DNA of 9,600 bases from Candidatus Limimorpha equi (GTDB lineage Bacteria > Bacteroidota > Bacteroidia > Bacteroidales > F082), in NCBI GenBank assembly GCA_018065885.1, contig JAGHSL010000075.1, forward strand, positions 1 through 9,600. The letters run 5' to 3'. Each line of letters opens with the position of its first letter. The stretch's first letter is position 1. Position numbers and translations under genes: made by a program. This document shows, one piece after another, positions 1-6,029 of this stretch. Under the pieces are notes generated by a model. The model was not told the origin of the DNA. It was given only the letters and a program-made list of their open reading frames with translations, and made no database searches.

Positions 1-843
1 AGGTGCCAATGTGTCTTCGGACAAAAGTTCGGGCGCAACGTATGGCTCGTAATCCTTTAAGGTGGCATTTTCAGGCACGGCTTTCATGCTGAGCAGGTTT
101 TCGTCAAAATCGTCAAAGGAATAATCGATCAGCGTAAACAATTCGCATTGATATAAGGTGTCGTTTTGTTCGACAACATCAAATGCGACGGAATACTGAA
201 CAGGCAAGAATCCGTCTTTCAGAATCCAGAATTTCATTTCATGGCGGATGTTCTTGAAATATTCGCCATCGTCTTCCTCGTCATTATTGATTTTCTCGTT
301 GATTGTCACCAAATAGCACGAATCGCCGTGGAGTGTGGTTTCCGACGATTCAAAGTCATACAAAAGTTTAGTGAGGGCGTTTTTCTTCATGAGCGGAAAA
401 CAGCTTTTATTCGTGAAAAGGGTGAAGAAATCAAAATTGTGTTTGAACCTTTTGATGTCGTCCGACCATTTCCCACAATCATAAATGACCCAAGCGCTGT
501 CATAATCAAAATAAGTGAGAAGGCTGTCGCCAAAATAGATTTGTTTATGGAAGTAGGTTGATTCATTGAAACTGTTGGAATCTTGATCATTGAAATAGAA
601 TCCGAAAATGTCATCTTTTTTCACTTTCATGAAATGACAGACATGATTCGATATGACTGTGTCGTTCTCATCCATGTATTTTTTGAAATAGGTCATGTCA
701 TAATAGCCTTTTTCGATGGATTGGCAGCGGGCAACGGCATTCTTTAATATCAGCGTTGTGTCGTCAGATTGTGAGCATGAAGTGCAAATGAACATTGTGC
801 TCAGGCTGAAAAGCCAAAACAGGGTGCAGGTGAGTTTTTTCAT
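1..843 (-). CDS. Lipoprotein, N-terminal part; possible TlpA-like thioredoxin precursor (3' end outside window)
   Basis: The frame is open for 281 codons from ATG (841-843) to the window edge, with no stop. It starts with a charged MKK, a hydrophobic stretch, and then C-T-S-C at residues 20-23, read as a lipoprotein signal with Cys23 lipidated. Position -3 is Cys rather than the usual Leu, so the lipobox is imperfect. The mature end CSQSDD resembles the acidic surface-export signals described for Bacteroidota lipoproteins. The body is rich in Asp, aromatic residues and predicted beta strands, with no catalytic motif that I recognise. The last visible residues (PELLSEDTLAP) look like the linker before the APDF start of Bacteroidota TlpA/AhpC-type redoxin domains, so a periplasmic or surface thiol oxidoreductase is a reasonable inference, unprovable without the missing end. 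It is transcribed divergently from mrp. Confidence 0.8.
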   Translation of the reverse strand, partial: MKKLTCTLFWLFSLSTMFICTSCSQSDDTTLILKNAVARCQSIEKGYYDMTYFKKYMDENDTVISNHVCHFMKVKKDDIFGFYFNDQDSNSFNESTYFHKQIYFGDSLLTYFDYDSAWVIYDCGKWSDDIKRFKHNFDFFTLFTNKSCFPLMKKNALTKLLYDFESSETTLHGDSCYLVTINEKINNDEEDDGEYFKNIRHEMKFWILKDGFLPVQYSVAFDVVEQNDTLYQCELFTLIDYSFDDFDENLLSMKAVPENATLKDYEPYVAPELLSEDTLAP

Positions 844-866
844 ATCGTTGAGATTTTGAATTTGTG

Positions 867-900
867 CAAAGGTAGTGTTTTTTAAGGAATCTGAACCAAA
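867..900 (-). promoter_or_regulatory. Promoter for the minus-strand lipoprotein gene
   Basis: On the minus strand, 874-867 reads TACCTTTG, a perfect match to the Bacteroidota -7 box TAnnTTTG. A TTTG (900-897) lies 22 bases upstream as a possible -33 element, slightly farther than the usual 19-21. The box ends 23 bases before the ATG. Confidence 0.65.
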
Positions 901-907
901 AATTTCT

Positions 908-915
908 TATCTTTG
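908..915 (+). promoter_or_regulatory. Promoter -7 box for the mrp cluster
   Basis: TATCTTTG at 908-915 matches TAnnTTTG exactly and lies 20 bases before the mrp ATG. No convincing TTG -33 element is seen at the usual distance. It sits only 33 bases from the -7 box of the divergent gene, so the two promoters overlap in their upstream regions and could influence each other. Confidence 0.6.
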
Positions 916-935
916 CCCCAAATTTGTTTTTTATC

Positions 936-1958
936 ATGTTAGTAAAGGAAAATGTTTTAGAAGTTTTAAAGGATGTCATCTATTTCCCGAAAGGCGACAA
1001 TATCATTGCCCTGAAAATGGTTGAAAACCTGATGGTTGGCGATGACGGCATCCGTTTTGATTTGGTCGTTGAGCATGTCGATGACCCGAAAAACGACATT
1101 TTGGTCAATGCTGCGAACCGCACTTTGAAAGAGGTTTTCGGCGACATCAATATTGATATTAAGGTGGTCGAGGAACAGACGGCGCTTTCCAAGGTGAAGC
1201 ACATCATTGCAGTGGCTTCTGGCAAGGGTGGCGTCGGCAAATCGACCGTGGCTGCCAACTTGGCCGTGGCTTTGGCGCGTGCCAACCAGCGCGTAGGCTT
1301 GGTCGATGCCGATATTTACGGTCCCTCGGTGCCTACCATGTTCGGCACGGGAGACGAGCGTCCTGCCTGTTTTGAGCGTGACGGCAAAACCGTGATGATT
1401 CCGCTTGAACGTTACGGCATCAAGCTGATGAGCATTGGTTTCTTTGTCGATGCAAACCGTCCTTTGATTTGGCGCGGACCTATGGCAACGAGTGCCCTCA
1501 ACCAGTTGATGAACGATGCCCTTTGGGGTGAACTCGACTTTTTGATTGTCGATATGCCTCCTGGGACAGGTGATATTCAACTTACTTTGGCTCAGTCGTT
1601 TAAGGTGAGTGGAGCAGTCGTTGTTACCACGCCTCAGCAAGTTGCTTTCGCCGATGTGCGCCGTGCCGCCCAGATGTTCAACGAAAAGGCCTTGCAGATT
1701 CCGTTGTTCGGTTTGGTCGAGAACATGGCTTATTTCGTGCCGAGCGATATGCCTGAAAAGAAATACTACATTTTCGGCAAGGAAACTGGACGCAAGTTCG
1801 CCGAGGAACTGAACATCCCGCTTTTGGGTCAGATCCCGATTGTGGAGCAGATTGCCGAATGCGGCGACAAGGGAACGCCTCTGGCACTCGATGCCGATTC
1901 GCCTGTCACAAAGGCATTTGACGAAATCGCGGCAGCTGTCATTCGCGAAGCTAAGTGA
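936..1958 (+). CDS. mrp: Mrp/ApbC family iron-sulfur cluster carrier ATPase
   Basis: A cytosolic P-loop ATPase of the Mrp/ApbC/Nbp35 group that carries or inserts Fe-S clusters. The 340-residue protein has an N-terminal MIP18-like (DUF59) domain at about residues 1-80. The deviant Walker A loop GKGGVGKS is at 96-103, the DADIYGPS switch at 124-131, the Walker B/switch II segment IVDMPPGTGD at 204-213, and TTPQQVA at 231-237. The CxxC that binds the bridging cluster in many homologues, normally after the ENM-(A/S)-(Y/W)-F segment, is absent: the sequence there is ENMAYFVPSDMPEKKYYIFG. I recall this as the usual form in Bacteroidota Mrp, so it is a lineage trait and not damage. I chose ATG 936; a TTG at 924 would add four residues but lies almost on the promoter box. 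The next gene, a NifU-domain protein 42 bases downstream, fits the same pathway. Confidence 0.93.
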   Translation: MLVKENVLEVLKDVIYFPKGDNIIALKMVENLMVGDDGIRFDLVVEHVDDPKNDILVNAANRTLKEVFGDINIDIKVVEEQTALSKVKHIIAVASGKGGVGKSTVAANLAVALARANQRVGLVDADIYGPSVPTMFGTGDERPACFERDGKTVMIPLERYGIKLMSIGFFVDANRPLIWRGPMATSALNQLMNDALWGELDFLIVDMPPGTGDIQLTLAQSFKVSGAVVVTTPQQVAFADVRRAAQMFNEKALQIPLFGLVENMAYFVPSDMPEKKYYIFGKETGRKFAEELNIPLLGQIPIVEQIAECGDKGTPLALDADSPVTKAFDEIAAAVIREAK

Positions 1959-2000
1959 TGCTATACAACTAAACAATTCAACAACTAAACCTAAAGACTC

Positions 2001-2255
2001 ATGGAAGATAAAGAAATCATCCTCCGCAAAGTGAAAAACGTGCTGGAACAGGTGCGTCCTTATCTGCAACAAGATGGCGGCGATGTCAATTTTGTGGAAC
2101 TCACTGACGATATGGTCGTTATGGTGGAATTGACAGGTGCCTGCGGCAATTGTCCTCACAGCACGATGACCCTCAAGAACGGCATCGAAACGGTGATGAA
2201 AAAGGCTATCCCCGAAATCAAGGCCGTGGAGCGCGTGCAATCTTTGGAATTATAA
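2001..2255 (+). CDS. NifU C-terminal-domain (Nfu-type) Fe-S scaffold/carrier protein
   Basis: An 84-residue protein consisting of one NifU-like C-terminal domain, which as a dimer holds a [4Fe-4S] cluster and passes it to apo-proteins. Visible family marks are RPYLQQDGGDV at 19-29 and the cluster-binding CGNC, Cys48 and Cys51, followed by PHSTMTLKNGIE. There is no N-terminal IscU-like or A-type domain, so this is the minimal Nfu form. It starts at ATG 2001, 42 bases after the mrp stop, with no terminator between, so co-transcription is likely. The partner Mrp lacks its own CxxC, so this protein may supply the cysteine ligands in a shared carrier step; that is inference. Confidence 0.93.
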   Translation: MEDKEIILRKVKNVLEQVRPYLQQDGGDVNFVELTDDMVVMVELTGACGNCPHSTMTLKNGIETVMKKAIPEIKAVERVQSLEL

Positions 2256-2283
2256 TCAATTGTTTAACAAAATATTAGAAAAA

Positions 2284-3933
2284 ATGAAACGTAATTTACT
2301 TTCAATTGGTATGCTGGCACTGATGTTGGTCTTTTCGGCACGCAGTTTCGCTCAGAATACTTACACAATGGTTACTTCTGCCTCTGGCCTCGAAGCCGGT
2401 GCAAGGTATATCCTCGTTGGTTTCGATGACGATGGCAACGCATACGCCATGAGTTATCAGAAATCCAACAACCGTCACGCTGTTTCTGTTTCCGAAGCTG
2501 GCGGTACAATCACTACTACGATTGCAACGAATCCTGATTCTCAGACCGAAGTCTTTGAATTTGAATTGGGTGGCAGCACTGGCGAATGGACGATTTACGA
2601 CCCGCTCAGAGAAGGCTATCTGAATGCTCCTGGCGGTGGCAACTACCTGAAAACGCAGTCAACTCTCACCGATAATGGCAAATGGGATATCACCATTGGT
2701 GCCAATGGCGCTGGCGTTCCTGTTTCACTCGGTGCAGTGGATCAACGTTATATGCGTTTCAACCTGAATGCTGCCAACGGCACGCCTTTGTTCGGCTGCT
2801 ACAAGGAATCTTCAAACATCATCGCTGAAGTTTATTTCTTTAAGGCTGGCCAGGCTCAAGTCAATCCGGAACCGAGCAACTATCCAACCAATTTCTCAGC
2901 CGATGCAGATATGCTTGATGTTACTTTGACTTGGAATGATGCTACTGGTGCGCAATTGCCTGATAGATATTTGGTTGTAGCTTCAACGGGTAACATTGCT
3001 GTTCCTGTCGATGGCACACCAGTCGCGAACAGCGAAATTGCTATCAATGTGAATCCTGGTGTCCAGACTGCTACTTTCAGCAATTTGGATGGCAACACGA
3101 CTTATCATTTCGCCATTTTCCCATACACCAATGCCGGTGCTAACATCGACTATAAGACCGATGGCACATATCCTACGGCAACAGCCAATACTGCTGATGT
3201 GTATGTCCTTCTAAATGAAGGTTTTGATGCTGATCTTGGCGTGTTCACCGCTTACGATGTTTACGGTGATCAGACTTGGTTGCAGAAGACTTACAATGGC
3301 AATGGCTACGCCAACATGAACGGCTATGCCAATAATGTCTATAACGAAAACGAAGACTGGCTTATCAGCCCTGCTATGAATGGTGAATACGCTTCGATTA
3401 TGATGAGTTTCTCAACTGCTATGAAATTCGATGGCGAACCTTTGCAGGTCATGATTTCAACCGATTACGATGGCCAAAGCGAACCAAGCGATTTCACTTG
3501 GGAAAACATTACTGACATGTTCGATTATTCAACAGGCAACTACGAATGGGTGGAATCAGGCGCTATTGATATTGAAAGTTTTGCTGGTGAAACCTTCTAT
3601 ATTGCCTTTGTTTACACTTGCACTTCAGAAATGGCATCTGCTTGGGAAGTCGACAATGTGCTGATTATGGCTTCCGAACCATTGACAGTCGCTGAAAACG
3701 AAAGCGCAATGCTGAGCGTCTATCCAAATCCTGCCAAGGATATGATTTCCTTCACTTTGAATCAGGATGCACAGGTTGCCGTTTACGATATGAGCGGTCG
3801 CATGGTTTCTGAAAAGAGTTGCATGGAAGGTCTTGTGAATTACGAAGTTTCAAGCCTTGAAAATGGCGTTTATTTCGTCAATTTCAACTATACCGATGGC
3901 CAAAAGGCTGTTGCTAAGTTCGTGAAATTCTAA
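2284..3933 (+). CDS. T9SS-exported multidomain surface/secreted protein (FN3-like, choice-of-anchor J, type A sorting domain)
   Basis: 549 residues. A signal peptide covers residues 1-23, probably cleaved at SFA|Q. Residues 24-190 form a beta-rich module of a type I have seen at the N-terminus of Bacteroidota extracellular proteins (YTMVTSASGLEAGARYILVG start). Residues about 197-305 look like a fibronectin type III domain, with a W in strand B and a TTYHFAIFPYT strand. Residues about 306-464 look like a choice-of-anchor J/cleaved-adhesin or DUF5017 domain (NEGFD start, NEDWLISPA at 356-364, AWEVDNVLI near the end). Residues 475-549 are a type A T9SS sorting domain (SVYPNPAKD, YDMSGRMV, LENGVYFV, KFVKF end), which directs passage across the outer membrane and then release or anchoring. 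No catalytic motif is seen, so an adhesin or binding role is likelier than an enzyme. ATG 2284 is chosen because the signal peptide begins there; a TTG at 2260 adds eight residues that spoil it. The gap to the NifU gene is 28 bases. Confidence 0.88.
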   Translation: MKRNLLSIGMLALMLVFSARSFAQNTYTMVTSASGLEAGARYILVGFDDDGNAYAMSYQKSNNRHAVSVSEAGGTITTTIATNPDSQTEVFEFELGGSTGEWTIYDPLREGYLNAPGGGNYLKTQSTLTDNGKWDITIGANGAGVPVSLGAVDQRYMRFNLNAANGTPLFGCYKESSNIIAEVYFFKAGQAQVNPEPSNYPTNFSADADMLDVTLTWNDATGAQLPDRYLVVASTGNIAVPVDGTPVANSEIAINVNPGVQTATFSNLDGNTTYHFAIFPYTNAGANIDYKTDGTYPTATANTADVYVLLNEGFDADLGVFTAYDVYGDQTWLQKTYNGNGYANMNGYANNVYNENEDWLISPAMNGEYASIMMSFSTAMKFDGEPLQVMISTDYDGQSEPSDFTWENITDMFDYSTGNYEWVESGAIDIESFAGETFYIAFVYTCTSEMASAWEVDNVLIMASEPLTVAENESAMLSVYPNPAKDMISFTLNQDAQVAVYDMSGRMVSEKSCMEGLVNYEVSSLENGVYFVNFNYTDGQKAVAKFVKF

Positions 3934-3953
3934 ACGAATCGCAATGTTTTACT

Positions 3954-3990
3954 AAAGGTGACTGTCTTTTTTCGGGCAGTCACTTTTATT
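3954..3990 (+). terminator. Rho-independent terminator after the T9SS-cargo gene
   Basis: GTGACTG (3958-3964) pairs with CAGTCAC (3977-3983). The stem extends outward with a G-U and three A-T pairs (3954-3957 with 3984-3987) to 11 base pairs. A 12-base loop separates the arms and a T-rich tail follows. It sits 21 bases after the stop and closes the mrp-nifU-T9SS cluster. Confidence 0.88.
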
Positions 3991-4390
3991 TTAGTGAGAA
4001 TTAAAAAATAACCTATAACGATAATAATTGTTTTTTTCGCTTCGCTAAACGCTAATTATCGTAAATGTATCATAAATTGATAAAATTATAATTATCTGTA
4101 TATCAATCAAATTCACATAAATTTATGAATGATTTGTGGCAATTTACGTTTGACAAGAAAAACAATTGCTAACGTTGAAATGTGTTACAACTTATTTTTT
4201 AAGCGTCACTTACGTTCTGTAAATTGACATTGCTTTTTTGTTTCGATGCCAACATGTAGAACTGATCGGAAAGTAGGTGCGTAGACGGCTATGAGAAATT
4301 TTGTGAGTCCGATGAAGAAACTGTAGGCTAATGAAAGGAAAGATTTATGCCCGAAAACATCCTCTTTTTCCTTTTTCCAAATTCTTTTGT
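3991..4390. other. AT-rich non-coding spacer with several short inverted repeats
   Basis: I see no gene in this 400-base spacer. It holds several hairpin-capable elements. ACGATAAT (4018-4025) pairs with ATTATCGT (4055-4062) around a T-run and a CGCTTCGC core. ATTGATA (4076-4082) pairs with TATCAAT (4101-4107), with the palindrome AATTATAATT between them. CATAAATTTATG (4116-4127) is a perfect 12-base palindrome. ATCGGA (4265-4270) and TCCGAT (4308-4313) form a weak long-range pair. These could be protein-binding sites, a leader, or scars of an inserted element. Nothing resembles a tRNA or a riboswitch that I know. Confidence 0.5.
4024..4037. repeat. Left copy of 14-base direct repeat flanking the nuclease gene
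   Basis: ATAATTGTTTTTTT occurs here and again at 6001-6014, about 1.98 kb apart and enclosing the AAA/PD-(D/E)XK gene with its leader. The copies are identical over 14 bases and then diverge (CGCTTCGC against GCGAAAAA). The sequence is of low complexity, so chance is possible. Confidence 0.4.
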
Positions 4391-4398
4391 TACTTTTG
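4391..4398 (+). promoter_or_regulatory. Promoter -7 box for the AAA/PD-(D/E)XK gene
   Basis: TACTTTTG matches TAnnTTTG exactly and ends 22 bases before ATG 4421, the same geometry as the promoters at 867-874 and 908-915. No clear TTG -33 element is visible. Its position argues that translation does not start at the upstream in-frame ATG 4331, which would put the promoter inside the coding region. Confidence 0.62.
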
Positions 4399-4420
4399 CA
4401 GTCGAAATAGCGTAAAAGTC

Positions 4421-6001
4421 ATGGGTATTTACCTCAATCCGAGCAATGTTTTGCTACGTCAAGACCGTAAAACAAAGATTTTCATCGACAAATCGATGAT
4501 TATCGCTGAATTGAACGAACTTATTGATTCAAGTGAAAAATTCGTGTGTGTCTCTCGTCCGCGCCGTTTTGGGAAAAGCATGGCCGGTAACATGATTTCG
4601 GCGTATTATTCCAAAGGTTGTGATTCGCGCGAACTTTTCGAGGACTTGAAAATCTCAGCGACAAAGGATTTTGAGACTTACCTTAACAAGTTGAATGTCA
4701 TAAAGTTCGACTTGAATGCAGCTTATAGGAATGTTAAGAACAAGAGTAACCTAGTCGATTTCATCACCGATATGATTAAGGATGAACTCAAGGAAACATT
4801 CCCCTCCGTTAAACTTCATGATGAAGATACGCTTCCTACAGCTATCATGCGTGTCTATGCCAAGACCGGCGAAACTTTTGTCATTATCATCGACGAATAC
4901 GATGTGCTTGTGCGGGAGCAAGCGGAAAGCAAGCTTTTCAACGAGTATCTTGAGTTTTTGAACGGCCTTTTCAAGAACGCAGACCTTTCGCCCGCCATTT
5001 CGCTTGCCTATCTTACTGGAATTCTGCCAATTGTACGCGATAAGATACAATCGAAACTCAATCTTTTCACGGAATATTCCATGACCGATGCAGGCCGTTT
5101 CGCCGAATTTGTAGGCTTCACGGCTAAGGAAACCCAAGACCTTTGCGAGCAGTACGCCATGGATTATGAGGAGTGTAAGCGTTGGTATGATGGATACGAT
5201 TTGGATTACGTCAAGGAGATTTTCAGTCCGCGTTCAGTTGTGAGTGCAATGGACAGGCAAAGGTTCGGCAGCTATTGGACGCAGACAGGTTCCTACGAAG
5301 CCTTGAAAAACTACATCCTGTTGGATTTCGCAGGCATCCGCGACGATGTCGTTACGATGATGGGCGGCGGAAAAGTGGATGTGAACGTCTACAAGTACCT
5401 GAACACCATGACGGACTTCCACTCTAAGGACGATGTGTTCACCTATCTCATCCATCTGGGCTATTTGGCCTACGACCGCGTAAACTGCCAGTGCTATATT
5501 CCGAACAGCGAAATCCGTGAGCAGTGGGCCATTTCCGTCGAATACGAAGATGACTACAAACCCGTCATCAAGCTTGTGAATGATTCCAAAGCCTTGCTTG
5601 ATGCCACGATAAGAAAGGATGAGAAAGCTGTGGCCGCCGCCTTGACTGAGGCACATATTCGCGCCACCAATCCGTTGACTTACAATAATGAAGCCTCATT
5701 CCAAAGCGCGATAGGCTTGGCCTATTTCTATGCTAATACAAAATACACCGTCATCAAGGAATTGCCCACTGGCGATGGTTATGCCGACTTGGCTTTGATT
5801 CCATACGTTCCAAACATTCCGGCCATGATTATCGAATTGAAAAACAAAAAATCAGCGGAATCGGCGATTAACCAGATTATGGAAAAGAAATATGACGACA
5901 TTTTGGAGCATTACCGTGGCAACCTGTTGTTTGTCGGCATCAATTATGATCCTAAGACGAAAAAGCACCAATGTAAGATTGAAGAATGTGTGATTGAATG
6001 A
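4421..6001 (+). CDS. AAA-ATPase-like/PD-(D/E)XK nuclease superfamily protein
   Basis: 526 residues, the usual size for the AAA-ATPase_like (PF09820) plus PDDEXK_9 (PF08011) family that is abundant and multicopy in Bacteroidota. The MGIYLNPSN start is characteristic. The ATP site shows SRPRRFGKS at 45-53 (a variant Walker A) and VIIIDEYD at 154-161 (Walker B). A helical middle region contains RWYDGYD at 254-260. The C-terminal nuclease core shows GDGYADLAL at 451-459 (Asp456) and IIELKNKK at 470-477 (Glu472-x-Lys474), so the PD-(D/E)XK catalytic triad appears intact. A downstream SAINQIMEKKYDD matches the family's Q-I/K-Y pattern. The biological role is not settled; mobile-element or defence functions have been suggested. 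ATG 4421 is chosen over ATG 4331 because the protein then begins at the conserved start and leaves the promoter box outside. It is not obviously linked to its neighbours. Confidence 0.9.
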   Translation: MGIYLNPSNVLLRQDRKTKIFIDKSMIIAELNELIDSSEKFVCVSRPRRFGKSMAGNMISAYYSKGCDSRELFEDLKISATKDFETYLNKLNVIKFDLNAAYRNVKNKSNLVDFITDMIKDELKETFPSVKLHDEDTLPTAIMRVYAKTGETFVIIIDEYDVLVREQAESKLFNEYLEFLNGLFKNADLSPAISLAYLTGILPIVRDKIQSKLNLFTEYSMTDAGRFAEFVGFTAKETQDLCEQYAMDYEECKRWYDGYDLDYVKEIFSPRSVVSAMDRQRFGSYWTQTGSYEALKNYILLDFAGIRDDVVTMMGGGKVDVNVYKYLNTMTDFHSKDDVFTYLIHLGYLAYDRVNCQCYIPNSEIREQWAISVEYEDDYKPVIKLVNDSKALLDATIRKDEKAVAAALTEAHIRATNPLTYNNEASFQSAIGLAYFYANTKYTVIKELPTGDGYADLALIPYVPNIPAMIIELKNKKSAESAINQIMEKKYDDILEHYRGNLLFVGINYDPKTKKHQCKIEECVIE

Positions 6002-6014
6002 TAATTGTTTTTTT
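6001..6014. repeat. Right copy of 14-base direct repeat flanking the nuclease gene
   Basis: Identical to 4024-4037. Its first base is the last base of the nuclease gene's TGA stop, and it lies in the 28-base gap before the next start. It could be a target-site duplication, a recombination footprint, or a coincidence of T-rich DNA. Confidence 0.4.
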
Positions 6015-6029
6015 GCGAAAAATTCAAGC

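Noticed and set aside
166..561. 131-codon plus-strand frame inside the lipoprotein gene
   Set aside because: The minus-strand frame is continuous with a signal peptide and a promoter; this is its antisense shadow.
966..2240. 424-codon open frame on the minus strand spanning mrp and the NifU gene
   Set aside because: It is antisense to two well-identified genes, its translation is rich in His, Arg and Asn with no recognisable domain, and it crosses the boundary between them. It is best explained as a by-product of codon bias.
2239..2246. AATCTTTG as a promoter for the T9SS-cargo gene
   Set aside because: It has one mismatch to TAnnTTTG, lies inside the NifU gene and has no -33 element; too weak to call.
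4291..4326. Eleven-codon peptide frame (MRNFVSPMKKL) before the nuclease gene
   Set aside because: It is too short, has no promoter or recognisable homology, and an in-frame stop lies just upstream. It could be a gene remnant but cannot be supported.
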